From Silurus meridionalis (taxonomy: Eukaryota; Chordata; Actinopteri; Siluriformes; Siluridae): a DNA stretch of 64,000 nucleotides. The stretch is from contig NC_060906.1 in assembly GCF_014805685.1 (NCBI RefSeq), positions 20,799,126 to 20,863,125 of the forward strand. The letters run 5' to 3'. The notes below the pieces were generated by a model. It was not told the origin of the DNA. It did no database searches and saw only the letters and a program-made list of their open reading frames with translations. Position numbers and translations under genes: made by a program. Positions 1 to 12,967 of this stretch are shown piece by piece; position 1 is the first letter of the stretch; each line of letters opens with the position of its first letter.

Positions 1-2041
1 ATTAAAAAAAATATATATGTTTTGAACGAACGTTGACATTTTATATCACAGCCAAAGAGCTTTATATCAAAAATCGAATCTGTAAACATGCAACGGATAA
101 TGGTCATAATATAAACACTAGTCCCAAATTGCTTTCAGGTGCTAGGTACTTGCACATGACTTGGCTTGCTACTTTAAGTGTTGGTAGTTATTGCAGTTTG
201 CTAATGAGCGTAGAAAGTTCTTCTTTAAAAGGAGTTATCCTATTAAGGTTTTTTTTTAATGTTTTTACGGGTTCTTTCAAACAAGAAAACGGTATTTGTT
301 AGGAGAACGGAGACAGACACTGATACAGGTGAGCATCTGGTTTGAATTTAGCAAGCAGGGGGTGGGTATCTGTGTGTTCTCCCAGCATGTGAAATCTTAA
401 ATAGTGTTATGTTCTGAATGACACCTTGGAAAGCTCGCGATCCTTGTTTGCTGAGATACTGTATCTTGTAGCACCTGCACTGTCTGACACCTTGTTAACC
501 CAGGATATCACTACGGATGTTCGCATGTAATCGTTTCAGTTTCAGACCGGTTTTATTACAGCATAATGCACACACAACGTTTATGATGTATATGTCTGAA
601 AATTCCCCTCTGCGGCTTGATGTGAGTTTTTTCACACCAGTTTCTTCCCTTCAGATTTAGCTCTGCTTTGTAGTTCGCCCTCAGTCCATAGTAAAGCCTG
701 CGTCCCAGCCAAGCCAAGTGTAATAAAAGTAAATAAAGAAATAAAGCAGCCAAGCTTTCAGCACCATCTGAAATACATGTTAATGTGCTCTTGGATCAGG
801 TTTTTTTCAAGTTTTATGGCTTAGAAAACACTTAGCGGAGTCGCTAGGCCATAGGGACACGCTGCTTAACCTTGTTACGTGACTCCGGTTTAATGGATAT
901 AAAGGGGGAAGGGAGAAGAAAGAGAAAATGATAAATAAGGTGCGTTTTTTTTGCCACATGCCTTTCTCCTGATAAAAATTCCATGAAAAAAACTTTTTTT
1001 TGGAAGCATGAAGACCAGCCTACGCACACACTGAGACACACACACACTTACACACACAAGAAGAAGTGGAGAGCAGAGTTACAAGACATTACCTTTGCCA
1101 GGTGGTTCTCATTGTGGTTATAGGGAAGTAATATGCATCTCCGCTCCATTCAAAGATGCAGTACAAAGAGCGGATTCAGAAACAGGCATTTGGTGATGCC
1201 AGGTTTAAGACTCCTGTTGTGTCTTGATGCAAATTCAGCACTTAGCCATAAACATGGGTTGTAAATACACAGGAATGGCCAACCGAGTACAGGCTATAAC
1301 CACGAAAAAATAAAATAAAACGTCTCTGGCAGACAACAAAAACGTGATCCGTGTGTGCTGAGAATTGCATTAAGTATTTGCGCAGGTAGCTGTGATTAAG
1401 GTTTCAGACTTTGTATTAAACTAAAGTGCGGACAATACCGCACAAATCCATTTAACCCTTTAGAGGATTAGGCCTGTTTTGCATTGTTTGCATAGTTTGA
1501 TAGCTAGGTAGGGCTGGGTGTGTTTTTTTCCCCTAAATTTGGCACCTAAATTTAAAATGTTACATTTATTATAAGTTAAAACGATTCAGGATGAAATTTG
1601 GACAGATTGTTGTCCATAATACTAATACAAATCCCTGTCAAACAATTTATTTGCCAAGTATTAGCCTTTCATGTTTTTGGTGTTGCTTTTGATTTCATTT
1701 CTATAATAGCAGCTCTGACAGTAATTTCAGCTGTTCATTTAAACCCCTGGTTTACATCAATGTACACTTTTTCCATGTCATTTCTGTAATAACAGAAATC
1801 TAAATTTGAGGCATCACATGAATGGCGGACGTGCTACATAATTTTACCGTAATAATAAGCAAACGAAAAAGATATCACTGCTATACAGAAAGTGATACCA
1901 GGAACTAACTTGATTGCAGATGTCCCACTCATTTGAAAACACAAAGAAATGGTGGTGGCAGGTATGAGAAGCAACAGAAGGGACCAAGACAAGACAAGGC
2001 AACCATAGCACCTTTATAATTAAATCTCAAAAATGTTGATT
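1..2041. other. Low-copy non-coding stretch
   Basis: No gene is recognisable. Open frames here are under 100 codons, lack family motifs and show no convincing splice signals. A short CA-rich tract (about 1027-1058) and several T or A runs are the only simple-sequence features. It reads as intergenic or intronic DNA. Confidence 0.6.
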
Positions 2042-2434
2042 GAATCTGGGAAGATGTCAGGAATTGTGCTCATTCTCGAATGCCATTAGGGTGTTAGTAA
2101 AGTCAGGTAGTGATTTAGGTGAGGTGAGGAGACCTGGGGTGCAGTCAGCCTTCACATTGGTCCCATTGGTGTTCAAATGGGGAGGTTCAGAGCTTGATAG
2201 CAGGCCACTCAAGATCTACCACTCCAACCCATGTAAAGCAAATCTTCATAGAGTTGGCTTTGTGTACAGGGTCATTTTTATTTTGGGTCTCCAAGTTCAA
2301 GTGAAGGAAAAATTTCAAGCATTCAAAGGAATCCATTTACAATTGTGAGACTCCAACTTTGTGGCAAGAGTTTAGGGAAGAACCACATAAGACTGGAGAA
2401 GTCAGGTGTCCCAATATTTTTTATCCATAGAGTG
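2042..2434 (-). mobile_element. Tc1-derived short interspersed repeat, decayed copy
   Basis: This is one of six related copies in the window (also at 13.5, 18.9, 38.3, 52.2 and 62.2 kb). On the minus strand the family keeps remnants of the C-terminal part of a Tc1-type transposase: a stretch resembling NP-x-EHLW-DE, which in intact family members holds the last acidic residue of the catalytic triad. The copy starts within the element and runs to its right end, where the sequence matches the terminus (GTGTCCCAATA, then TATCCATAGAGTG). The frame is broken and no protein is expected. Family membership is inferred from the shared sequence and remembered teleost Tc1 relatives. Confidence 0.75.
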
Positions 2435-3668
2435 AACCTCCAGCTGAAATGGATAGGGAAATTAGGAAAATTTGATTAGATGTTTTGCTATTTAATATAA
2501 TGTGTGCCAATTTAATGGATTATATATTTAGTCAATATAATAAAAAGTGTATTGAATTACTTATATTTATTCTAAGTATCTTATATTATATATGTAGCTC
2601 CTGTTCAGTAGGAAAGTGTGAAGTAGTAGCAACCGCATAAAAGTATGCCATATTGTGGATTTATGTTTGAAACTGTTTTTTTTTTTACATTCAACTCCCT
2701 CAGGGGTGCTCTGCTTTCTCCAATAAAAACTTGTTTTAGGTGCTTACATCCACTTGGGTGTCCTCCAGCGTTAGAAGAGGAAACTTAGCCACTGTTGAGC
2801 ATCAGGATATAAAACTGTCCGCACAATTTTACACACCAGAGACACACCTGGGAGGCCAGAGTGTTTAAAGCGGCACCAAACAAAACCCCATTTTTTTCCT
2901 TAAAACCTCTCTAGTTGTGTTCGTTTAGCATCGCATGAACTGTGAGGGTCACTGTGATATCTGATTATGTTTACTGAAACCTTGTAATTCTCTGTAGGAG
3001 ATCTAAAGCTCAATAATAGAAACACTAGTGACTTATGAAACAACTTTTTTTCAGGTTAGCAATGATAACAACAGTAACAACAGTAACAGTAACAACAGTA
3101 ACAACATAGGGAGATACAGTAATTACTGCAATGATATGCGACAAAATAAGTCGATTTTATTTATAATGATATCAAAAAAAGAAGAGCAGACATCATATAA
3201 TGAGGTTAAGTTTATTTAAGTAAAAAAAAAGGACTTGTACACAAAAAGGACAATGAACCGAAAATAAAATACTTCTAAAGGACCACTTATAATAAAAGAT
3301 GGAACGCTATAAAAGCACGAAAACAACCCAAAGTATAATAAAACAAAAGCCTTTACAAAAATACATCGCACCGCAGAAGCCCGGTATTTAAACACTATAG
3401 ACATCGAATAAAATGAGAAGAAAGGCAAGGTTAAAACATGTCAGTAGAGAGAGAGTTGTGTGGGGAACTGCTCTGATGTTCAAAGTTAAAACTGTCTTTT
3501 ATATAATATGCTCACTGTTCACTTTACAAGGAACACCTCTACACCTTCTTATTTATTCTGCTCCTATCAGCCAATCAAATGGCAGAACACAAAGCTTAGA
3601 ATCATGTAGATATGTCAAGCTGCAGGGGATGTTTTAAAGTGTTGGACTTCTGATTGGATGGTAATGAG
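2435..3668. other. Low-copy stretch with a short AACAGT-type tandem tract
   Basis: No gene is recognised. At about 3063-3106 there is an imperfect tandem of AACAGT and AAC units, which accounts for the asparagine/serine-rich open frame over it. The rest is AT-rich unique sequence. Confidence 0.55.
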
Positions 3669-3790
3669 TTGCTGCCACCATGCTGCCACTGCTGGGCCCT
3701 TAGGCAAAGTTTTTAACCCTCAACTGCTCAAGTTGTATAAATGAAATACTTGTAAGTTCATCTGGATAAGGGTGTCTGCCAAATTCCATA
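3669..3790 (+). repeat. tRNA-derived SINE, 3' fragment
   Basis: The fragment starts in the part that follows the tRNA head (GCTGCCACTGCTGGGCCCTT, then an AGGC...AACCCTCAACTGCTC segment). It ends with the common teleost SINE tail GGATAAGGGTGTCTGCCAAAT. The head carrying the pol III boxes is absent, so this is a 5'-truncated, inactive copy. Related tails lie near 22.8, 36.85 (minus strand) and 61.6 kb. Confidence 0.7.
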
Positions 3791-3857
3791 AGAGCTTCAA
3801 GTAATGTTGACATCACACTTCAGAATGAAGACAATGTGTGATCTTGGCAACTTTAAC

Positions 3858-3992
3858 AATGCCAGTGGATGCTGGTAACAAATGAGCTGGTTTGAATATT
3901 TCCAACCCTGATTAACTCCTGGGAATTTTCTACTGTAGGTTTTACACAGACTGGTGTGACACACAAAATAAAAACAGTGAGTGAAAGACATT
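3858..3992 (+). repeat. Fragment of a DNA-transposon-like interspersed repeat
   Basis: It shares the core GCTGGTTTGAATATTTC with copies at about 34,022-34,090 and 44,555-44,605, followed by a CTCCTGGGAATTTTC stretch. I recall this core from a teleost Tc1-like repeat whose termini resemble the fragment at 26,160-26,214, but that link is inference. There is no coding capacity. Confidence 0.5.
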
Positions 3993-4059
3993 TCTATGGG
4001 TGGTGTAGAGAAATGTTTTAGAAATGTAGCTAAGGCCAGCTTTATATAGCATTAAAACA

Positions 4060-4345
4060 GCTTATGCTCCACAAGTGGGTTGTGAGATGGAGAAGAAGGA
4101 AAAATTCTGGAGTGAATTAGATGAAGTGGTAGAAGGGGTACTTAGGAATGAAAGATTGGTGATTGGGGCAGACTTTAATGGGCATGTAGGTGAAGGGAAC
4201 AGAGGTGATGAGGAGGTGATGGGTAGGTATGGCTTTAAGGAGAGGAATGTGGAAGGGCAGATGGTGGTAGATTTTGTTAAAAGGATGGAAATGGCAGTGG
4301 TGGACAGCATCGGATGGTGGTCTGTAGGATGGTTTTGGAGGTGAA
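4060..4345 (+). pseudogene. RTE endonuclease domain remnant
   Basis: This frame gives AYAPQVGCEMEKKEKFW and then VIGADFNGHVGEGNRGDEEV, typical of the central part of the RTE AP-type endonuclease, where D and N in GADFN are active-site residues. The N-terminal third and the C-terminal part with the final catalytic histidine region are missing. Near 4310 the frame passes abruptly into sequence that in relatives lies well downstream (QHRMVVCRM, read in the next frame), marking an internal deletion. A frame shift follows. Confidence 0.8.
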
Positions 4346-4867
4346 GAAGAAGAGGAGGGGAGTGAGGACTGAAAGAAGAATAAGAAGAATAAGATGGTGG
4401 AAACTCAAGGAGGAAGACTGTAGTGTGAGGTTCAGGGAAGAGGTCAGACAGGGACTCGTGGTGGTAAAGAGGTGCTGGATGTTTAGGCAACTACTGCAGA
4501 AGTGATAAGGGAGACAGCTAGAAAGGTACTTGGTGTGACATCTGGAAATAGAAAGAAAGACAAAGAGACGTGGTGGTGCAATGAGGAAGTGCAGGACAGC
4601 ATAAGGAGAAAGAGGTTGGAGAAACAGAATTGGGATCGACAGAGTGATGAGAAAAGTAGGCAGGAGAAGATGCGGCAGCAGGTAAAGAGGGATATATGAG
4701 GAGCTGTATGTGAAGAAGAAGAGATGGATTTATACTGATTGGCCAGGCAGAGGGACCGAGCTGGGAAGGATGTACTGCAAGTTAGAGCAATAAAGGATGG
4801 AGATGGAAATGTGTTGACTAGTGAGGAGAGTGTGTTGAGAAGATGAAGGGAGTATTTTGAGCAGCTG

Positions 4868-5826
4868 ATGAATAAGGAAAATCAGAGAGAGAGAAGGTTG
4901 GATGGTGTGGAGTTGGTGAAGCAGGAAGTGGATAGGATTAGTAAGGATGAAGTGAAAGCAGCAATTAAGAGGATGAAGAGTGGAAAGTCGATTTTAACCA
5001 GTTTCCAGGTCCAGTTTAACATACAATGTTTAGAAGAGATGGCAGTGGAGTTTTTAACCAGGTTGTTCAACAAGATTTTGGAAGGTGAGAAGATGCCCGA
5101 GGAATGGAAAAGGAGTGTGCTGGTACTGATCTTTAAGCATAAGGGAGAGTGCAGACCTGCAGTAACTACAGGGGAATTAAGTTAATCAGTCACACCATGA
5201 AGTTATGGGAAAAAGTAGTGGAAGCCAGGCTGAGAGAAGAGGTGACCATCTGTGAGCAACAGTATGGTTTCATGCTGAGGAAGAGCACCACAGATGCATT
5301 ATTTGCTTTAGTATAGAGTATAGAGAAGGTCAGAAGGAGTTGCATTGTGTGTAAGTGGACTTAGAGAAAGCGTACGACAGGGTGAAGAGAGAGAAATTGT
5401 GGTACTGTATAAGGAAGTCTGGTGTGTCAAAGAAGTATGTGAGGGTGGTGCAGGACATGTATGAGGACAGTTTGACAGCAGTGACGTGTGCAGTAGGAAA
5501 GACAGACTGGTTCAAGATCGAGGTGGAACTGCATCAAGGATCGGCTTTGTGATTTGTGGTGAGAGTAGGGAGCAGGTTGAGAAGAGCCTGGAGAGAAGGG
5601 GAATGAAAGTCAGTAGGAGTAAGACAGAGTACATGTGTGTGAATGAGAGGGAGGGCAGTGGAGTGGTGTGGTTGCAGGGAGAAGAGCTGGTGAAGGTGGA
5701 TGAGTTCAGATACCTTGGATCAACAGTGCAACGTAATGGAGAGTGTGTAAGAGAAGTGAAGAAAAGAGACAGGCAGTGTGGAGTGAGTGGAGAAGAGCAG
5801 AGGGAGAAATTTGCGATTGAAGCCTA
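4868..5826 (+). pseudogene. RTE reverse transcriptase remnant
   Basis: Successive frames encode RT segments. EVKAAIKRMKSGKS and MPEEWKRSVLV come from the N-terminal fingers, CEQQYGFMLRKSTTDALFAL follows after a frameshift near 5180, and VDLEKAYDRVKREKLWYC carries motif A. At about 5542-5550 LHQGSAL joins directly to VICGESREQVE (in another frame), so the segment that normally holds the two-aspartate catalytic box is deleted. The tail FRYLGSTVQRNGECV belongs to the thumb/C-terminal region. Loss of the active-site box means no RT activity could come from this copy. Confidence 0.85.
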
Positions 5827-5989
5827 AATAGTGCAAACAAGACCTAAATAAAAAAAAACTTAACTTTGGTGTAACAACAATGAGATTATTGAGAAGACCC
5901 TCATCCCTGTGATTTTATAACGGTATTGTGAAGTCTTGCCAACTATTGAGCTTTGTATCCAGGGTTAGATATGGGGAAGTGGAACCACA

Positions 5990-6137
5990 ATGGTTTTAGG
6001 TTACTGATTGGAAGATTGGAAGTTCAATTATTGTCAAGCTGACCTTTTTGGGCCCTTTAACAAGGCCCTTACACTTCTGTGCTCCTGGGGTGCTGTATCA
6101 TAAATTTCACTGTGCTATAATGTACGTGTGAGGAGTA
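5990..6137 (+). repeat. tRNA-derived SINE, decayed copy
   Basis: It contains GGTTACTGATTGGAAG (from the tRNA-like head), AACAAGGCCCTTAC, CTCCTGGGGTGCTGTATCAT and AAATTTCACTGTGCTATAAT, all hallmarks of the SINE family seen more completely at 36,584-36,815. An internal section between GCTGTATCAT and the TTTCACTGTG tail is missing. Confidence 0.75.
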
Positions 6138-6234
6138 AAAATCCCTATTTGCCACATTAGATAAAAAATATTGTTTTCTAGCAGTGACATGCATACAGAC
6201 ATTGTTTACTCGTATAAAAATAGCAATAAAATGC

Positions 6235-7428
<1,194 letters not shown>

Positions 7429-7511
<83 letters not shown>
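7429..7511. repeat. (TA)n microsatellite
   Basis: About 80 bp of pure TA repeat, with an A-rich 3' edge. It is the source of spurious IY-repeat open frames on both strands. Confidence 0.98.
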
Positions 7512-7514
<3 letters not shown>

Positions 7515-7682
7515 CAAGACTAAGAAAAATGTGTCTGTTTTAAACATATGTAATGTAATATGTAAATGTAATTACTAAAGCAAGAAAAAAACATAAACAC
7601 AATTCAACACGTCTCTTTTCACTGTAGCCACAGCAGCACCTCCTGCATACATCATCTCTAGCAAAAGCATAAATATTTACCA

Positions 7683-7762
7683 GTGATGGACAGTAACGAA
7701 GTAAATGTAGTTTGTTACTGTACTTAAGTACTTTATTAAAGTATTTCCATTTGGGGAAACTT
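7683..7762. mobile_element. Terminal fragment of a hAT-like element
   Basis: The stretch begins CAGTGATGGACAGTAACGAA and continues with ACTTAAGTACTTTATTAAAG. This is the style of end seen in teleost hAT elements, whose subterminal regions are rich in ACTTAAGTA motifs. Only one end is present. Related subterminal sequence occurs at 15.76-15.96 kb and in the complete element at 21,248-21,981. Confidence 0.55.
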
Positions 7763-10400
7763 TTTTGCAAAATCAGTCGTTCCTTTTATTTATGAGCACA
7801 GTCTGTTTTGAACTTGTTTTGATTGTGGTGGTATCTACTTATCACCAACATACAGTTCAGCGTCGGTTCACCCGCGAGCATAGCATTCAGAGAGGAATAA
7901 ATGATGGAAGAAACTCCTGGCTCTATCTCGCCACAACACCCGTGGCCCCTGTTTTATTATTTTTTTTATAGTTTAAAAGAACGTTTTGGCCTCATAAAAA
8001 TTTTAATAGATATCAATCTGTGTTTGACTCGTTAATATCATTCTATTAATAGATTTGTGTGTTAAGAGTAACATTCAAGTTTTTCACGTACAACTGAATT
8101 GATTCTGCAATGAGTCTTGTGACAAAAATGATAAAAGCAACATTATAGCCATAATAAATCATAGTACTTTGGTTTTCCGTGCATTTTTTCCATGCATTAC
8201 GGTTTTCCTGGGGATTTGAAATGAAGGCAATTTGTGTGTTTTTATGCAAATTCTACTGAAAAGCAAATGCAAAAGTATAAATGGTTCATGAAAAAACTGT
8301 TTTGAACTGTTTCAAAGTCTAGCTTTTCTTGAAAAGTCCATCTTATAAATGCTTTTGTAAGTGTATCTGCAACTAAATCAGTTTCTTCTCCACTGACATC
8401 CGTTATGGAATGAAAAAATAAATATGTTTGAGCTTGTGCATTTTGCTACAGATGTGAACACCATCTTTCATCCAATCAAAGAATGTGAAAATACTTATGC
8501 TTTTGGATGCCTGTTAAATGGCTTTGGAGTAACCAATCGCAGGCTGGTTGGTTAAAGCAACAGCTTCAAGCAACATAGATTTGAACCCGTGTTGTTCATT
8601 TCTGCTGGCTTTATGGCAAAAAAATCTAAATCTGGCAAAACTCTGGTTGGATAGAAACTCTAACACAGCATAGAGAAGCTTTATAAAATGAAGAGAATGG
8701 ACCATTTGGAATCTTTTAATACATATTCATGGACAAAAATATATTAAAACATAAGTCTGTGATTCTGAAGGCCTTGCTGGCCCTTATGACCCTCCGTAAT
8801 ATAATACTAAACCCCTATCTCTATATAATACAATACTTCAATATCCATTATAGTTTTTTCTTATTTGTTTTGTATTAACAGATTTCTGTAAATCTAAAAA
8901 AAAATAATAAAGGAATAATGAGGCTCAGTTGAAAAAAAAAAAAATCAAGTTACATGTACTTGTTTATGACAACTATAATGTCCTCAGTGGAGTGTTCATC
9001 TTTCATATATTCTCACATACCAAGACTCCCTGACCACATTTTTACGCCACTTCTGAAACGACTCTCAAAAAAACCCCATAAAACCGGACGTGCAGCGATC
9101 TGAAAAACTACAACTAAGTACATGTTTCTAGCAAAAAGTGGCACTGCAATGTTTTAACATTGTGTGTGGTAGGAAAAAGGCTCCTGTTTTATAGCAACCA
9201 GCACATACGCAGAACGGCCTTTAACTCTGTAAACACTGGCGAGCCGGTCTGTGTATTCATGTGGCGAGTCTGCGGGAGAATTTATACTGGTCTACAAGTG
9301 GCCTGATTTTTTTTTTCCAGCTTTTGTTTTCTTGCTGCAGTAAAGAGCGTTTCATTAAATGCTTGTTGAGAATATTTAAAAGCACTTTAGCGATGCATTG
9401 TGCTATGTATAACTGCTTTGGTGATATTTACTCACATGATGTCACAGTGCTCTGTTTAATGGCTACATATCCCATGCTGGGAATAAAGAATCTATTGCTC
9501 TAGACCAGCTTGTCGTGTCTCAGTGTCCTGCTTTGTCAGTAAAGCCATTGTGTGTGAATATCCCAGGTTTGTTTGTGTGCAAGAGTACCTGTCTATCAGA
9601 ATGGGCTTAGAGGGATTTTGTTTATTAGTAGTCAAGCTCCATGATGATACATAATAACCAGCTCTCTAGGAAAACTGCTGAGTTTAAGAATTGACAGTAA
9701 ACAACCAGGGAATGTTAATTACGCAGTAGCGGCGAGCTTAAAGGACGAAATGCATTTCGACTTGTAATTTTGTACGGTGGCGAAAGCCCACACACGGTTG
9801 CGAGAAGCCGGGCAAAATTTCAGGTTTGGCAGTGTGAGACTGAGACGAATACAGGCCTACGCTGCAAATGAATGTTTTGGTCGTGTCTTGTTTACCTATA
9901 CACAAAAGGTATACTTACGTAGGGCATGATGCCGTCTTTTTTTTTCTCCCCAAGCTGGATAGTCCTCTGAGATCGTAATGACTGTAATTCTTGTTAAATA
10001 CAGTTTCGGAATCAATTGTCTCACTGCCCTTGTTCCCTCTCTCACAGACAGAGATGCATGACTTATTACAGTAAGGTTGAAGGAAGCTGAGGAGAATGTC
10101 TATGAGGTCAAGCAGAAAACACTCGGAAAATAGTGTGAGAACATTACAATGGTGGTAAGAATGTTTTCTGAAGTCCAGGTTCCAGGACTGAGGGTTCCAG
10201 GAGTGAGTGATCTTTTATAATTTTTTTCAAATTTCAAAAGGCACTTAGTTCAGTGGCCATTTCACATGGTTTAATCCAAAAAGCCAAAAAAAACAACAAA
10301 AACAAAAGCTTATAAATAAATACTTAATTTTTTTGTATTTATTGATCCCACAGGCAAACAGCTATTTCTATATTAGACAATGTCTAATTGTTATTTTAGA
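7763..10400. other. Low-copy non-coding stretch
   Basis: No convincing gene. The sequence is AT-rich with A/T homopolymers (for example 8930-8945). A block at about 9700-9900 is slightly richer in CpG and GC but has no open frame of note. A small direct repeat containing TTCCAGGA lies near 10,185-10,205. Confidence 0.5.
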
Positions 10401-10560
10401 GTGCAGGGTCATCCATGATACAACACCCCTGCAGCACGAAGGGGGTTAAGGGCCTTGCTCAAAGGACACCAAGAGTGGCAGCTTTGAGATATCAGTGCTT
10501 GAACCCCCAACCTTCCTATCAGTAACCCAGAGTCTTAACCATTCAGCTACCACCTCCCTC
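10401..10560 (-). repeat. tRNA-derived SINE, minus strand
   Basis: Read on the minus strand, it starts GGTGGTAGCTGAATGGTTAA (a tRNA-like A-box region), continues GGGTTACTGATAGGAAG and GGGGGTTCAAGC (B-box-like), then CAAAGCTGCCACTCTTGG and GCAAGGCCCTTAACC. It ends in the GTATCATGGATGACCCTGCA segment. The 3' tail is missing. It is the same family as at 18.6, 36.6 and 44.6 kb. Confidence 0.82.
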
Positions 10561-10721
10561 AAATATTTAGAGTTGCTCCATAAAAAAGTGAAATAACAGA
10601 AAAGCTGAAATTTGAATAAATAAGCATAATTGAAGAAAATAAATAAATCTGTACTAAGGGTCCAATGCAATTTATTTATATAGAATCTGTTTCCTTTACC
10701 GGCTCGATCCCAGCTGCGTCT

Positions 10722-10975
10722 TCACCACTTCTTCATGTTCAAGAAAAAAAGAGATGAAATGACTGAGATGAAAAACAATCCAAACATGTTTTTAACCAGG
10801 AATATTATGAACATATTTATATACCAGAATCGGAGCAATGTGGCTTTGATTATATTATATAATATCCCAGTAAATTGAACTAAGCTGTCGCTGTGAATCC
10901 ACTTGATGTCGGTCCAATAACAGATTTGGCGTCCAATGTTTGTGTCAGGGTAAGGCTTTGATTTCACAACAAAAT
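10722..10975 (-). CDS. Candidate terminal exon: membrane segment with central lysine
   Basis: Read leftwards, a pyrimidine tract ending in CTCCAG (AG at 10,976-10,977) is followed by an open frame of about 84 codons to a TGA at 10,722-10,724. AATAAA lies about 45 bp further on (10,671-10,676). The exon is entered in phase 1. Residues include DTNIGRQICYW near the start, then a hydrophobic segment MFIIFLVKNMFGLFFISVIS and a very short tail ending NMKKW. A charged lysine inside the membrane span, a short tail and phase-1 entry recall T-cell-receptor gamma or beta constant chains. That comparison is pattern-based and unproven. No partner Ig-domain exon was recognised upstream. It could equally be a chance frame or a decayed exon. 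Confidence 0.22.
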
Positions 10976-10979
10976 CTGG

Positions 10980-12420
10980 AGAAAAAAAAGAAAGAAAACA
11001 TCTGATTTTGTGTAGCTAAAGTCTGAACAGTTGTAATAGGAATTGCCTGATTAACGTACAAATCATATTTGTAAGAATACAAAATCTACTGAAATACATA
11101 AAAAGAAATGTGATTAAGTGATTCAGTGAGTGCTGATATATAAATATATTGTGATTTATTAATGCAAATGCGAAATTGTCATTTATTTAACAAAACACAA
11201 ACACTAGTAACAAAACACAAATCGACTCGAAACATGAACAAAGGACCGAAAACCAAACCTGAGCACGTGGACAGGTGTGAGCGATCAGACAAGAATGTGC
11301 AGTGGCTGTTGGGTAATGTCCCCAATCCCTCAGCATAATCCTGACAAAGTGTATATCTCACTCGCTGTACTTAGATACATTCAATACTAGTTTGCAGACG
11401 TTAATAAAACTAGTCTAAAATTATGTTTAATTAAACTGATTGCATTTAAAATTGTTTTTTAAATTTTAATTGTATATGCATTTGCAGAACTGATTCCAAA
11501 TTTGACATTAGGAATGGACTATTTTCAGTAAGGTTGTTGTATTGTAAAATGTTTTTCTTTTTGTTTTGTTTCAATTTTTCTTGGCTCAAATTATATTTTT
11601 TTTATTAACATTCTTCCAAAGCAACTTTACAGAAAAAGCAAGATTTTGACTATAAATCTTACATTGATTAATTAGTGTCTTAGTATTAGTAACAGTTAGC
11701 ATTTCTGGTAATTAGTAAAAGTATTTATTAATTATGTTTTTTTCTAAAAAGCAAAGTGTTGGCCATGATGACAAGGAAAAAACATTAGAGGAAGCAAATT
11801 CAAAAGGGAAAAAAATCTAAATGATATTTAGTATTAATTAAGTATTCATTATATCATTGTTAAGGATATCAATTGATAACTGATTGATGTTTGAATGCAG
11901 GATGTTATTGTTCATTTCAAAGTCATTGCAGAAGGCCTTTTATATATTATTTCCAAATCCATCATCAGGGTTCTTGAGTTTTAATCTGCACTTCTTGGAT
12001 TTTTAGACTGTTCATGGGCTACAATCTTCAGCAGCAGTGATTGGTCTTCAAATGAACTTCATCCAGAGTTATCAGGCATCAGGATTTAATCCAGCCAGGT
12101 TCAGAAAGAAAAAGGAGACAAAATCATTGGTACACAAGGAGTATGTTTATTTCGACTGAGAGACAGAGAAAGAGAGGTAGAGAGAGAAACATGTATAGAT
12201 GTGTTTATTGTAACATAATAATTTCTCTGTCAGTTGTATGGTTCGTGTGTATCTAAAAAATAGAAGTCAGTAAAGTCTTTACCTTGGGTTCTGGTTGTTC
12301 AGTCTTTATGAAGGCTTATAAAGGTTGTTTCCCTTCGGAGTGCTTTTTCTGGTTGGACTCATTTTAGGCTAGAAGTAATAACTTTTCAAAGTTGTAGAAG
12401 GTGAAGATACAGCAGATAAA
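10980..12420. other. AT-rich stretch with a decayed interspersed repeat
   Basis: No gene is recognised. About 11,610-11,860 resembles a heavily decayed copy of the repeat seen at 17,258-17,470: AAAGCAACTTTACAGAAA, later GACAAGGAAAAAACATTAG. The rest is low-copy AT-rich sequence. Confidence 0.4.
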
Positions 12421-12792
12421 TTGATAATGATAAACGCAGACAAAGGTGAATGTTTTGAAGGTGTTTTGAAAACAGCATCACAGGAAGTCATCAGAGCCCC
12501 CTTGCTGATCTTCACCCTCTACCTGGGCTCCTCATTATTGGCCGTAGCTGTAGTTATAGTCGGCTTCAGTGTCCTGGCAGCCTGTCATGGAGAATATGAT
12601 AATGGTAAAAAATACCCTTCCAAAGTACTGAATGTTTATTTCCATTTGGTCACAAGGCTGGGAAGTTTCCAGCAGATGTCCTTCTTTAGCAATTTTATGG
12701 TGGCAACTGATAGGAGTTTAGAGTTTAAAGCAAAAATCCCTCAAAAGTCAAAATGTCTGGCATACATTCAGGCAAAATTGTGTGAATTGTAG
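12421..12792 (+). CDS. Unrecognised open frame with a hydrophobic segment
   Basis: A 123-codon frame whose residues 25-55 include PLLIFTLYLGSSLLAVAVVI, a plausible membrane span, followed by polar residues. I do not recognise the family. No clear splice or promoter signal was identified, and the second half looks unconstrained (FHLVTRLGSFQQMSFFSNFM). It is probably a chance frame in non-coding DNA. It is listed because it is the longest non-repeat frame on the plus strand in the first half of the window. Confidence 0.12.
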   Translation: MIMINADKGECFEGVLKTASQEVIRAPLLIFTLYLGSSLLAVAVVIVGFSVLAACHGEYDNGKKYPSKVLNVYFHLVTRLGSFQQMSFFSNFMVATDRSLEFKAKIPQKSKCLAYIQAKLCEL

Positions 12793-12964
12793 AACTAATT
12801 TCCCTTGTGTGAGGAGAATATTCAAAGGAAAGCATCTGCTCTGTCATCGTCATGTAAATCCATGCTATAAAATACAGAAGACAAATCAACTAAATTCATT
12901 TTTTCATTCTGTCATTGTGTTTAAACATAATTTCATCATGTTTAAAACCGTTTAGAGACTCTTT

Positions 12965-12967
<3 letters not shown>

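Larger units (their letters stand above)
4046..5826 (+). mobile_element. RTE-clade LINE, 5'-truncated and internally deleted
   Basis: A non-LTR retrotransposon relic in plus orientation. It preserves, in order, part of the AP endonuclease, the linker, and parts of the reverse transcriptase and its C-terminal region, spread over all three frames. Recognisable signatures are VIGADFNGHVG (endonuclease), VDLEKAYDRV (RT motif A with its catalytic aspartate), LHQGSAL, then KVSRSKTEYMCVNE and FRYLGSTVQRNGE. At least three in-frame blocks are missing: the endonuclease C-terminus (junction near 4310), the FADD-type catalytic core (junction near 5545), and a few codons near 5590. The element stops before the conserved 3' tail seen at 37,205-37,570. 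It is not functional. Confidence 0.88.

Noticed and set aside
4062..4490. Minus-strand 142-codon serine/proline/threonine-rich frame
   Set aside because: It is the antisense of the purine-rich RTE endonuclease remnant, whose plus-strand motifs are clear.
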